Positions 1 to 6,636 of a stretch of 9,466 bases of DNA are shown here, one piece after another. This DNA is from Gemmatimonadota bacterium (lineage in GTDB: Bacteria > Gemmatimonadota > Gemmatimonadetes > Gemmatimonadales > GWC2-71-9). Each line of letters starts with the position of its first letter. Position 1 is the first letter of the stretch. Location: contig QHUE01000139.1 of the NCBI GenBank assembly GCA_003221825.1, forward strand, positions 1-9,466, given 5' to 3'. The position numbers were made by a program, and so were the translations under genes. The notes under the pieces are model-generated. The model saw only the letters and a list, made by a program, of their open reading frames with translations. It had not been told where the DNA came from and searched no databases.

Positions 1-773
1 AGGCAGATGCCGAAGATCGGCAGCTTCCCGTCGGCCAGGGTCCGGATTGTATCGATCGCGTAACCGACCGCCGCCGGGTCGCCGGGCCCGTTCGACAGGA
101 AGACACCGTCCGGTTTGAGGGCGCGCACTTCTGCGGCGGTCGTCGCGGCCGGCACGACGGTGACGCGGCAACCTTTTTGGACGAACAGGCGGAGGATGTT
201 GCGCTTCATCCCGAAGTCGAACGCGACGACATGGTGCGCGGCGCCCGCCGGTCCCTCGGTATACGCCTCCGGAATCGTCGCCGCGCTCGCGAGGTCGAGT
301 CCGTTCATCGAGGGAGAAGCAGCGAGCGCCGCTGTGACTCCGTCGGTCGGCTTCTCGCCGAGCGCGAGCACGCCGCGCATTGCGCCGCGCGAGCGGATGT
401 AGCGCGTGAGTTGGCGCGTGTCGACGTCGGCGACGAGCGGGACCTTTGCCGCGGCGAGCCAGTCGAGCAACGTGCCGGTCGACCGCCAGTTCGAGGGCGT
501 CGCCGAGAGCTCGCGTACAACAACGCCGGCAACGCGCGGTCGATCGGACTCCACGTCTTCCGGATTGATGCCGTAATTGCCGATCATCGGCGCGGTCATC
601 ACCACAATCTGACCGAGGTAGGATGGGTCGGTGAACACCTCCTGGTATCCGCTCAGATTCGTGGTGAAAACGACTTCCGCGTAAGCCGGTTCAAACGGGA
701 GGGGCGCAGTTCCGGGGAACCAGGCGCCGTCCTCGAGAAGGACGTAGGCGGGTGCTGGGCTAGGGCCGGCGAT
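1..773 (-). CDS. carA: Carbamoyl-phosphate synthase small (glutaminase) subunit, C-terminus cut by the window edge
   Basis: This is the small subunit of carbamoyl-phosphate synthase, which hydrolyses glutamine and passes ammonia to CarB for pyrimidine and arginine synthesis. About 257 residues are visible. The N-terminal CarA domain has LLEDG, TGYQE-like SGYQEVFTDPSY, IGNYGIN and the VDTRQLTR stretch. Then comes the start of the class I glutamine amidotransferase domain (FDFGMKRNILR, FLSNGPGDP, FGIC). The last full codon (3-5) is the cysteine expected to be the nucleophile, equivalent to E. coli Cys269; the His/Glu partners lie outside the window. The start is not canonical: the frame is open from just after a TGA at 918-920 but has no NTG codon before LLEDG. 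The ATC at 771-773 gives the expected N-terminal length and overlaps the end of secG by 14 nt, so I place the start there as an inference. The product call is firm; the start is not. Confidence 0.93.
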   Translation of the reverse strand, partial: MAGPSPAPAYVLLEDGAWFPGTAPLPFEPAYAEVVFTTNLSGYQEVFTDPSYLGQIVVMTAPMIGNYGINPEDVESDRPRVAGVVVRELSATPSNWRSTGTLLDWLAAAKVPLVADVDTRQLTRYIRSRGAMRGVLALGEKPTDGVTAALAASPSMNGLDLASAATIPEAYTEGPAGAAHHVVAFDFGMKRNILRLFVQKGCRVTVVPAATTAAEVRALKPDGVFLSNGPGDPAAVGYAIDTIRTLADGKLPIFGIC

Positions 774-1128
774 TGCGCGGAGGCTGCGGCGCCGGAGCCG
801 GCGGGGGGGCCGTCGGTTGAGTTTCGATGGGGAGCGGGGTGTTCTGCACCGGTGCCGGCGCCTGTCCCTGGCCCTCGAGCACCGAGCGCACCTGCGTGCC
901 GGCCTGCGACATGAACGTCAGGATCAGCGCGATGAACAGAAAGGTCCCGGCGGTCCACCAGGTGACCTTGGTGAGCAGCGTGGTCGCCTGACGGCCGCCC
1001 ATGATCGTTTCGGTGCCGGCGCCGCCACCCATGGTAGCGAGCCCGCCACCCTGCCCCGCCTGCAACAGCACGGCGGTAGCGAGGATCAGCGAGTCGAGAA
1101 TCAGGATACCGACGAGGATTCCGTACAT
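760..1128 (-). CDS. secG: SecG subunit of the SecYEG protein-export channel
   Basis: This 122-residue protein matches the SecG pattern. A first membrane helix (about 4-22) is followed by the signature LLQAGQGGGLA (21-31), a Gly-rich loop, GGRQATTLLTKVT (44-56) and a second helix (about 57-74). The remaining residues, about 80-122, form a Pro/Ala/Gln-rich tail that is not conserved in the family and is probably disordered. SecG sits in the inner membrane and assists SecYEG during SecA-driven export. The start is an ATG at 1126-1128, 15 nt after the tpiA stop; I see no good Shine-Dalgarno sequence there. Placement of secG directly after tpiA is common in bacteria. The tail-encoding part contains a run of seven G on the plus strand (804-810), a place where sequencing errors or slippage would alter the tail. 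Confidence 0.93.
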   Translation of the reverse strand: MYGILVGILILDSLILATAVLLQAGQGGGLATMGGGAGTETIMGGRQATTLLTKVTWWTAGTFLFIALILTFMSQAGTQVRSVLEGQGQAPAPVQNTPLPIETQPTAPPPAPAPQPPRNRRP

Positions 1129-1143
1129 GCGCGGGCAAGATAC

Positions 1144-1893
1144 CTAGGCGACGGCGGTGCGCACAAGTTGCGCCCAGCCGCGCGGGTCGAGCGACGCTCC
1201 GCCGACCAGGACGCCGTCCAACTCCGGCTCTGCCAGCAGCTCGGCGGCATTCTTCAGGTTCACGCTGCCGCCATACAGGATCACAAACGGCGTGGCCGTG
1301 GTGGGATGGCCCTTCAACCAGCGGCGTATCGCCCGATGCACTTCGGCGGCATCCTGGGGCGTCGCGTTGCGGCCGGTGCCGATCGCCCAGACGGGCTCGT
1401 ATGCGATCGCCACACGAGCCCTGCCGTCCCGTTCCCCCAGCGCTGCCTCGAGCTGGCGTGTGACGACCGTCATCGTGTCGCCGGCCTCGCGTTGCGCTAA
1501 TGTCTCACCCACGCACAAGACCGGTTGCAAATCGGCCGCGAGCGCGGCGGTCACCTTTTTGCCGGTCTGTTCGTCGGTTTCGCCGAATACGTGCCGCCGT
1601 TCGGAGTGGCCGATCAGCGTCAGGCGAGCACCGGCCTGCTTGGCCAGCGGCCCAGACGTCGCCCCGGTGAAGGCGCCCTTTGCTTCCCAGTAGATGTCCT
1701 GGGCACCGGCATGGACGTTCCGATGCCCGGCGATCCCCTGCGCGACCGTTTCGAGCGAGACGGCGGGAGGAAAAAACCACACTCCCCGCTCGTGGGGGAT
1801 TTCGCCGGCCGCGAAAAATGCGCGGAGGTACTCCCTGGCCTCGGGCGGCCCGACGTGCATCTTCCAGTTCGCGGCGAAGATGAGCGATCTCAC
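1144..1893 (-). CDS. tpiA: Triose-phosphate isomerase
   Basis: This 249-residue protein interconverts dihydroxyacetone phosphate and glyceraldehyde 3-phosphate in the cytoplasm. All landmarks of the TIM barrel are present: AANWKMH with substrate-binding Asn9 and Lys11, GHSERR at 95-100 with the electrophilic His96, YEPVWAIGTG at 165-174 with the catalytic base Glu166 and the mobile loop after it, and the phosphate-binding YGGSV (207-211) and VGGASL. Length is typical of the family. The start is a GTG (1891-1893) overlapping the TGA of pgk as GTGA, with a strong GGAGG four bases upstream, so translation is probably coupled to pgk. It forms the third gene of a gap-pgk-tpiA block. Nothing in the protein looks damaged. 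Confidence 0.98.
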   Translation of the reverse strand: MRSLIFAANWKMHVGPPEAREYLRAFFAAGEIPHERGVWFFPPAVSLETVAQGIAGHRNVHAGAQDIYWEAKGAFTGATSGPLAKQAGARLTLIGHSERRHVFGETDEQTGKKVTAALAADLQPVLCVGETLAQREAGDTMTVVTRQLEAALGERDGRARVAIAYEPVWAIGTGRNATPQDAAEVHRAIRRWLKGHPTTATPFVILYGGSVNLKNAAELLAEPELDGVLVGGASLDPRGWAQLVRTAVA

Positions 1894-3071
1894 CTGTCCT
1901 CCAGCGCCGCCACGCCCGGCAACTCCTTCCCTTCCAGGAACTCGAGCGATGCGCCGCCGCCGGTCGACACGTGCGTCAGCTTGTCTTCCATGCCGGCGAC
2001 GGCGGCCACGGAATCCCCGCCACCGATGACGGTGACGGCGCCCTTCTTTCCCGCATCGACGAGCGCGGTCGCGATGGCGCGCGTACCGGCATCAAACGGC
2101 GGCGTCTCGAACACGCCCATCGGGCCGTTCCAGAAGATCGTCTTGGCGCGGAGCAGGCGCGCCCGGAAATCGTGCTGCGTGGTCTCATCGATGTCGAACA
2201 CCGCCCAGCCTTTGGGAATCGCGTCGTTCGGGACGGAGCGATGCGCGCTCGCGCGCTCGAGCGACGGGGCGATCACGGCGCCACGCGGCAGGATCAGCTT
2301 CTTGCCGCTGGTCGCCAGCAGCTCCTTGGCGAGCGCGATGCGATCGGGCTCGACCAGCGAGGCCCCAACCTCCAGCCCCATAGCCCCGAAGAAGGTGCAC
2401 GCCATGGCGCCCCCGATGAGCAGCTCGTCCACGCGCGGCAACAGCGAGCGGATCACATCGATCTTGCCCGAGATCTTGGCGCCGCCCAGGACGGCGACAA
2501 AGGGATGCTTGGGGTTGCTCAGGAGCTCGCCCAGGTACTGCAGCTCCTTCTCCATCAAGAAGCCGGCGACGGCCGGCTTGAGCAGATGCGCCACCGCTGC
2601 GGTGGACGAGTGCGCGCGATGCGCCGAGCCGAAGGCGTCGTTGACGTACAGGTCGCCCAGCGCCGCAAAGGTCTTCGCGAGCTCGGCGTCGTTCTGCTCT
2701 TCGCCGGGCCAGAAGCGCGTGTTCTCGACGAGCGCGACACCGCCGCGCGGCAGCCGCCGCGTCGCGGCGACTCCGGCCGCCGGATCGGGAATGAATTCCA
2801 CGGGCGCGCCCAGCAGCTGCTCGAGGTCGCGCACGATCTGCTTGAGCGAGTATTGCGGGTCAGGGCCGCCCTTCGGCCGGCCGAGGTGCGAGAGCAAGAC
2901 CACGCGCGCGCCCTTCTCGCGCAAATACTGGATTGTGGGCAGCGACGCACGGAGCCTTGTGTCGTCGGCCACCTTGCCGTTCTTCAGCGGGACGTTGAAG
3001 TCGACCCGCACGAGCGCGCGCTTGCCGTCCAACGCCTGCGGGGGAAGATCCCGCAGGCTGCGTTTGTTCAA
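1890..3071 (-). CDS. pgk: Phosphoglycerate kinase
   Basis: This 393-residue kinase transfers phosphate from 1,3-bisphosphoglycerate to ADP. Visible motifs in order: RVDFNVPL (22-29), SHLGRPKG (61-68), VENTRF (115-120), NDAFGSAHRAH (144-154), GGAKISGKI (196-204), the hinge/nucleotide region with NGPMGVFE (315-322), GGGDSVAAV (350-358) and STGGGASLEFLEG at the C-terminus. I chose the TTG at 3069-3071, which overlaps the gap stop as TTGA and gives the normal family length and N-terminus. The reading frame stays open well upstream into gap, but that extension (to about 3503) is only a shadow of gap. No clear Shine-Dalgarno precedes the TTG, so coupling to gap translation is the likely means of initiation. 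Length and motifs suggest a functional enzyme. Confidence 0.97.
   Translation of the reverse strand: MNKRSLRDLPPQALDGKRALVRVDFNVPLKNGKVADDTRLRASLPTIQYLREKGARVVLLSHLGRPKGGPDPQYSLKQIVRDLEQLLGAPVEFIPDPAAGVAATRRLPRGGVALVENTRFWPGEEQNDAELAKTFAALGDLYVNDAFGSAHRAHSSTAAVAHLLKPAVAGFLMEKELQYLGELLSNPKHPFVAVLGGAKISGKIDVIRSLLPRVDELLIGGAMACTFFGAMGLEVGASLVEPDRIALAKELLATSGKKLILPRGAVIAPSLERASAHRSVPNDAIPKGWAVFDIDETTQHDFRARLLRAKTIFWNGPMGVFETPPFDAGTRAIATALVDAGKKGAVTVIGGGDSVAAVAGMEDKLTHVSTGGGASLEFLEGKELPGVAALEDR
1898..1902 (-). promoter_or_regulatory. Ribosome binding site of tpiA
   Basis: GGAGG on the minus strand, four bases before the GTG start of tpiA and inside the last codons of pgk. It supports GTG at 1891-1893 as the true start despite the lack of an ATG. 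Confidence 0.8.
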
Positions 3072-3961
3072 CGCCGCTGTCCGAGGTAGGCGAGCAAGTC
3101 CACGCAGCGCGACGAGTAGCCCATCTCGTTGTCGTACCACGACGACACATGGACGAGCGTGCCGTCGATGACGGCGGTGGACATGCTGTCCACCACGCTC
3201 GAGAACAGGCTGCCGATGTAGTCCACGGAGACGAGCGGCTCGTCGCTCACGTCGAGGATCCCTTTCAGCGGACCGGCGGCGGCGGCCTTCTTGAACGCCG
3301 CGTTGACCGCCTCGACCGTGGTCGGGCGTTCGACGGGAATGATGCTGAGCGCGGCGGCCCGGGCGCGGCGCAGGTCTTTGTGCGGCAGGTCGAGAATCTG
3401 CTGGTCGTTGGTGTAGCTGTGCACCGTCGTCATGAAGCCGTGCTTGAACCCGAAATTGTCCATCACGACCTTGACGACCGGCACGAGGCAGTTGGTGGTG
3501 CACGAGGCGTTCGAAATGATGTGGTGCTTGGCGGGATCGTACTTCTCGTTATTGACGCCCATGCAAATGGTGATGTCTTCACCCTTGGCGGGCGCCGAGA
3601 TCACCACCTTTTTGGCGCCGGCGGCGAGATGCTTGGACGCGCTCTCCTTGTCGGTAAAACGGCCCGTGCTTTCGAGCACGAACTCCACGCCGAGCTCCTT
3701 CCAGGGGAGCTTCTCGGGCTCCTTGATCGCCGAGACCTTGATCGATTTGCCGTTCACGATCAGCGCGTCGCCCTTCGCCTCGACGGTGCCGGGAAAGCGT
3801 TTGTGGACGGAGTCGTACTTCAGCAGATGGGCCAGCGTCTTGGTGTCGGTGATGTCGTTGACGCCGACGAACTCGATCTCGGTCTGCTTGGCCATCGTCG
3901 CCGCACGGAGCACGTTCCGCCCGATGCGGCCGAACCCGTTGATCCCTACCCGAACCGCCAT
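3068..3961 (-). CDS. gap: Glyceraldehyde-3-phosphate dehydrogenase with an internal in-frame deletion
   Basis: This is a GAPDH of the bacterial phosphorylating type, which oxidises glyceraldehyde 3-phosphate to 1,3-bisphosphoglycerate with NAD. It has only 297 residues; the family usually has about 330-340. The Rossmann motif GFGRIG (9-14), ND at 35-36, the active site NASCTTNC (Cys154), the His of TTVHSYTND (His181), the S-loop start and the C-terminal WYDNEMGYSSR are all present. The sequence jumps from SIIP (206-209) straight to VERPTTVEAVN (210-220). In ordinary GAPDHs about 38-40 residues lie between these points, including the TGAAKA helix with the phosphate-site Thr-Gly and the MRVP segment with the substrate-binding Arg. 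The junction is at about 3334/3335 and the frame is kept. Start ATG at 3959-3961, preceded by a good ribosome binding site. By family knowledge this product should not be catalytically competent, unless the gap is an assembly error. Confidence 0.95.
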   Translation of the reverse strand: MAVRVGINGFGRIGRNVLRAATMAKQTEIEFVGVNDITDTKTLAHLLKYDSVHKRFPGTVEAKGDALIVNGKSIKVSAIKEPEKLPWKELGVEFVLESTGRFTDKESASKHLAAGAKKVVISAPAKGEDITICMGVNNEKYDPAKHHIISNASCTTNCLVPVVKVVMDNFGFKHGFMTTVHSYTNDQQILDLPHKDLRRARAAALSIIPVERPTTVEAVNAAFKKAAAAGPLKGILDVSDEPLVSVDYIGSLFSSVVDSMSTAVIDGTLVHVSSWYDNEMGYSSRCVDLLAYLGQRR

Positions 3962-3965
3962 GTCG

Positions 3966-3971
3966 CTCCCC
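3966..3971 (-). promoter_or_regulatory. Ribosome binding site of gap
   Basis: GGGGAG on the minus strand, four bases before the gap ATG. It fills most of the 10-nt spacer between the comF stop and gap and fixes the gap start. Confidence 0.75.
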
Positions 3972-4724
3972 TTAGGTGAAGTCTGGAATCGCCGCGCGCG
4001 CGAACGTCACACCCACGACGCGTGTCGCGCCGGCCTGCGCTAACGCCCGGGCTGCTTCGGCCAGCGTGGCGCCGGTGGTAAATACATCATCGACCAGGAT
4101 TAATGCGAAACTCGAAATGTGGAATGCGAAATTGATGCGTTCAGTTCCATTTCGCATTTCACATTTCGCATTTCGCACTTCAAACGCCCCCGCCACATTC
4201 GCCAGACGCGTCTCCGGTGTCAACGCCGTTTGCGTCGGCGTCTCCCGCGTGCGGACGAGCACATCCACAAGCACAGGAATCCGCCATTGTCGGGCCAGGG
4301 CGCGCGCCAGCATCTCGCTTTGATTGTAGCCCCGCTGTCGCAAGCGCTTCGCGGCGAGCGGAATCGGGATTAACGCCGACGGTCCGTCGGTCGAAGACCC
4401 GAGCGGCAGCATCGGCGCCGCCAGGTCGTCGGCGATCCGCGGCAACCCACCGTATTTCAAGGCGTGGACCGCCGGCCGGGCGGCATCATCGAGCCACACC
4501 GCGGATCGCACCGCGGTCAGCGCCTCCGGCCAATCGGTACAGAGGCGGCACGCCCCGAAATGCGGCTCCGGCTGCCCGCAGCGCTCGCACCAGGGTGGGC
4601 GCACCGCCCTCCACCGCTGACGGCAGACAGGACAGACGAGCCGGTGTGCGTCGCGCGGACTCAGCAGCGCGTGACACAGGAGGCATTCCGCCGGGAGGAG
4701 GAGCTGCTCAAATGCGGAGCGCAC
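3972..4724 (-). CDS. comF: ComF-family phosphoribosyltransferase-like protein with an inserted palindrome
   Basis: This 250-residue protein has the layout of ComF/GntX. An N-terminal Cys-rich part has paired cysteines at 14/17, 31/34, 46/49 and 59/62, probably binding zinc. A phosphoribosyltransferase fold follows, with IPIPLAAKRLRQRGYNQ (119-135), RTRETPTQTALTPETRLANVAGAF and the PRPP-binding motif LILVDDVFTTGAT (208-220). ComF is needed for DNA uptake in competent bacteria, but its biochemical role is unsettled. The start is taken as GTG at 4722-4724, overlapping the end of aroE by 17 nt; the frame is open further upstream but that part is an aroE shadow. Residues 182-208 (from Glu182 to the Leu before ILVDD) are encoded by an AT-rich inverted repeat. 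This makes the linker before the PRPP motif about 14 residues longer than usual. The frame is intact, so the protein may still fold. Confidence 0.9.
   Translation of the reverse strand: MRSAFEQLLLPAECLLCHALLSPRDAHRLVCPVCRQRWRAVRPPWCERCGQPEPHFGACRLCTDWPEALTAVRSAVWLDDAARPAVHALKYGGLPRIADDLAAPMLPLGSSTDGPSALIPIPLAAKRLRQRGYNQSEMLARALARQWRIPVLVDVLVRTRETPTQTALTPETRLANVAGAFEVRNAKCEMRNGTERINFAFHISSFALILVDDVFTTGATLAEAARALAQAGATRVVGVTFARAAIPDFT
4102..4179. repeat. AT-rich palindromic element inside comF, built of 7-bp units
   Basis: Left arm 4102-4132 and right arm 4149-4179 are inverted repeats, complementary at 27 of 31 positions, with a 16-nt loop (4133-4148). The right arm is itself a tandem of four 7-bp units (ATTTCGC, ATTTCAC, ATTTCGC, ATTTCGC). 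By hand count the element is about 41% GC, far below the surrounding gene. It is read in frame as comF residues 182-208 without stops. It resembles, in idea only, in-gene palindromic elements such as those of Rickettsia; I cannot say whether it belongs to a known family. Confidence 0.88.
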
Positions 4725-5532
4725 GTGAGACTGCCGCGCGCATGACTTCTTTGGGCGCCGCCGTGCCGGGGAAAAACCGTTCGAACGCGGCGGCGCCCTG
4801 TTGGACCAGCATCTCGCGCCCATCCGCAGCTTCGATCCCGCGCTCTCGCAGCGCATGGACCCACCGGGTCTCGCCCGGCGCGTACACCAGGTCGAGCGCT
4901 CGCTGGACGCCGGGGATGTGGTTGACGTCGACCGGCAGCGGATCGTGACCCGCGAGCCCCAGCGGCGTCGCGTTGATGGCGACGTCCACCTCGGTGGGTC
5001 CGTTCGCCACGGCCGTCGCGACCCCGATGCCCGTGGCCCACGCGGCAAACGCGTTCGCCCGGGCGGCGTCGCGCGAGCGCACAAACAACGTGGCGCCGCG
5101 GTCGGCCGCGGCCACCGCGGTCGCCCGGGCCGACCCGCCGGTTCCCACCACCAGCCACCGCTCCCCTTTCTTGCCCGCTCCGAACTTCTCGAGGGCGGTC
5201 ATGACGCCGAACACATCGGTGTTGTCGCCGACGAGCGCCCCGTCCTCGGTCCAGAACGTATTGCACGCGCCGACGCGGGCGCAGACATCCGTTTTACGCG
5301 CCACGGACCCTTCGACTGCTTCCTTGAGCGGGACGGTGACGTTGCCGGCGCCGCCGGTCGCGGCCTGCATCGCGAGGAACGCGCGGAGCGATTCGGGAGT
5401 AACGCGCAGCGCCACGTACACCGCGTCGAGCCCCAGTGCGCGGAACGCGGCGTTGTGCATGGCGGGAGAAAGGGAATGGGCCACCGGGTCACCGATGACC
5501 GTGAGCAACCGCGTGTTAGCGCTGATCTCCAC
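4708..5532 (-). CDS. aroE: Shikimate dehydrogenase
   Basis: This 274-residue protein reduces 3-dehydroshikimate to shikimate with NADPH, step four of the shikimate pathway to aromatic amino acids. Motifs with positions counted from the chosen GTG: HSLSPAMHNAAF (19-30) binding shikimate, GNVTVPLKE with catalytic Lys70, GACNTF with Asn91, GDNTD with catalytic Asp106, the dinucleotide loop GTGGSARA (130-137), NATPLGL (188-193 region), DLVYAPGETR and the C-terminal DGREMLVQQGAAAFE. The start was placed at GTG 5530-5532, which overlaps the upstream phosphatase gene by 17 nt and gives the normal MEIS...TVIGDPVAHS N-terminus. A TTG at 5560-5562 would add ten residues with no family counterpart. The C-terminal end overlaps the comF start by 17 nt, so both junctions are probably coupled. 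Length is normal. Confidence 0.97.
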   Translation of the reverse strand: MEISANTRLLTVIGDPVAHSLSPAMHNAAFRALGLDAVYVALRVTPESLRAFLAMQAATGGAGNVTVPLKEAVEGSVARKTDVCARVGACNTFWTEDGALVGDNTDVFGVMTALEKFGAGKKGERWLVVGTGGSARATAVAAADRGATLFVRSRDAARANAFAAWATGIGVATAVANGPTEVDVAINATPLGLAGHDPLPVDVNHIPGVQRALDLVYAPGETRWVHALRERGIEAADGREMLVQQGAAAFERFFPGTAAPKEVMRAAVSRALRI

Positions 5533-5986
5533 GCTTGCTCTCAGCGACCAGCCGGTCGGCAACGGCGGCCGTGAGCGACTCCAGCTCCTGGCAGGTGTCG
5601 CGATAGACGCCGAGATCGCCGCCGAAAGGATCGCTCACTTCGTCGCTGCCCTGGCCGGCGTACTCGCCGAGGACGAACACGCGACCCTCGCCGCCCAGCT
5701 CGTCCACACGCGCGCGGTGATGGCGTGCCATCGTGAGGATCAAGTCGGCGCGCTCGACCAGCTCGCGCGTCAACAGACGTGCCCGGTGACCGGACAGATC
5801 GAGGCCGCGCTCCAGGCCGACGAGATACGCGCCTTCGGATGCGGGCGCGCCGTCCCACGCCCCCGTTCCCGCCGACGAGACCGTCACGTCGATGCCGCGT
5901 TCTTTGAGGGCGCGCTCGAGCAGCGACGCGGCGAGGGGGCTGCGGCAGATGTTTCCGGTGCAGACGAACAGGACGTGCTGGATCAT
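5516..5986 (-). CDS. Low-molecular-weight protein phosphatase, YwlE-like
   Basis: This 156-residue protein is a low-molecular-weight phosphotyrosine-phosphatase-fold enzyme. The P-loop CTGNICRS holds the nucleophile Cys9 and Arg15 (C-x5-R), and SDPFGG holds the general acid Asp119. The DPFGG ending, ADLILTMARHH and the YRDTCQELE helix are typical of the YwlE branch, whose Bacillus member removes phosphate from arginine. However, the P-loop position that is Thr in YwlE (CTGNTCRS) and selects phosphoarginine is Ile13 here, as in tyrosine phosphatases. Function therefore stays open between phosphotyrosine and phosphoarginine, and arsenate reductase is less likely. The ATG at 5984-5986 overlaps the stop of the TsaC/Sua5 gene as ATGA. 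A sua5-ywlE neighbourhood is also seen in Bacillus and other bacteria. No McsB kinase is visible in this window. Confidence 0.92.
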   Translation of the reverse strand: MIQHVLFVCTGNICRSPLAASLLERALKERGIDVTVSSAGTGAWDGAPASEGAYLVGLERGLDLSGHRARLLTRELVERADLILTMARHHRARVDELGGEGRVFVLGEYAGQGSDEVSDPFGGDLGVYRDTCQELESLTAAVADRLVAESKRGDQR

Positions 5987-6636
5987 GGCGCGAGTCGGCC
6001 CACGGCGCGGCGGAGCTCGTTGACGCCAAGCGTTCCTTCCCGGACGATCTGCGCCCGCGGCCTGGTGCAATCAACCACGGTGGATGGTGGCCGGTTCCCG
6101 AGCACGCCGCCGTCGAGCACGAGCAGCTGACCCGTTTGCACCGCCGGCGCGAAATCGCGGGCGATCGCGTCGGCGCCGGGGCCGGGTGGCTGACCCGGAA
6201 GATTCGCGGACGTAGACGTCAGCGGCACACCGAGCGCCGCGACGAGCCGGGCGATTGCACGATGCGACGTCCAGCGCACGGCGATTCCACCATCCGGTCC
6301 GCGCAGCATGTCGGGAAGGCGGCCCGAGCCGCCCGGCAGGACGAGCGTGAGCGGGCCGGGCCAGAACGCGCGGGCGAGCGCATCGGCGGAGGCATTGAAC
6401 GCGAGCCCGTGCGCTTCAGCCATAGAGCGGCCGCTGATCAGGAGGAGGAAAGGCTTGCTGGCGGACCGGCCCTTCATGGCGGCGAGCGCGGCGACGTCGG
6501 CCTGGACGGCGCGGGAGCCGAGACCGTAGACCGTCTCCGTGGGATACGCGAGCAAGCCGCCGTTTCCCAAATGCTGTACCACCTGCGGGATTGCCGTGGC
6601 AATCTCGGTATCCGACTGAAACGGGATTGGCTTCAA
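5983..6636 (-). CDS. tsaC: L-threonylcarbamoyladenylate synthase (TsaC/Sua5, YrdC domain)
   Basis: This 217-residue protein makes threonylcarbamoyl-AMP from threonine, bicarbonate and ATP, the first step of the universal t6A37 tRNA modification. The YrdC fold shows GLLAYPTETVYGLG (27-40), KGRSASKPF (55-63) with the basic residues that bind nucleotide, FWPGPLTLVL (91-100), AVRWTSH (119-125), TSTSANLPG (140-148) and STVVDCT (185-191). Only the YrdC part is present; the C-terminal Sua5 domain of longer relatives is absent, so TsaC is the better name. The start is TTG at 6634-6636, overlapping the ispD stop as TTGA. No other start fits the conserved N-terminus so well. The last codons overlap the phosphatase ATG by 4 nt. 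Confidence 0.95.
   Translation of the reverse strand: MKPIPFQSDTEIATAIPQVVQHLGNGGLLAYPTETVYGLGSRAVQADVAALAAMKGRSASKPFLLLISGRSMAEAHGLAFNASADALARAFWPGPLTLVLPGGSGRLPDMLRGPDGGIAVRWTSHRAIARLVAALGVPLTSTSANLPGQPPGPGADAIARDFAPAVQTGQLLVLDGGVLGNRPPSTVVDCTRPRAQIVREGTLGVNELRRAVGRLAP

Noticed and set aside
1525..3171. Long plus-strand open frame of 548 codons opposite tpiA and pgk, with further ones at 1971-3089 and 4973-6130
   Set aside because: They lie antisense to well-recognised genes, have low-complexity Arg/Ser/Ala-rich translations without family motifs, and are the usual shadows in high-GC DNA.
3072..3503. Upstream extension of the pgk frame giving a 537-residue protein
   Set aside because: The extra part overlaps gap in another frame and has no domain. 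TTG at 3069-3071 gives the normal length of 393.
4102..4179. The comF repeat as a rho-independent terminator or CRISPR repeat
   Set aside because: It is inside an intact reading frame, has no T-run after the stem, and the units are contiguous 7-mers without spacers.
4725..5084. Upstream extension of the comF frame to 370 residues
   Set aside because: It is an aroE shadow with Arg-rich nonsense sequence. GTG at 4722-4724 fits the start of the Cys-rich domain.
6589..6604. Short perfect palindrome GATTGCC-GT-GGCAATC in the tsaC N-terminus
   Set aside because: Seven-base arms are expected by chance in this much sequence, and it lies in ordinary conserved coding sequence without periodic units.
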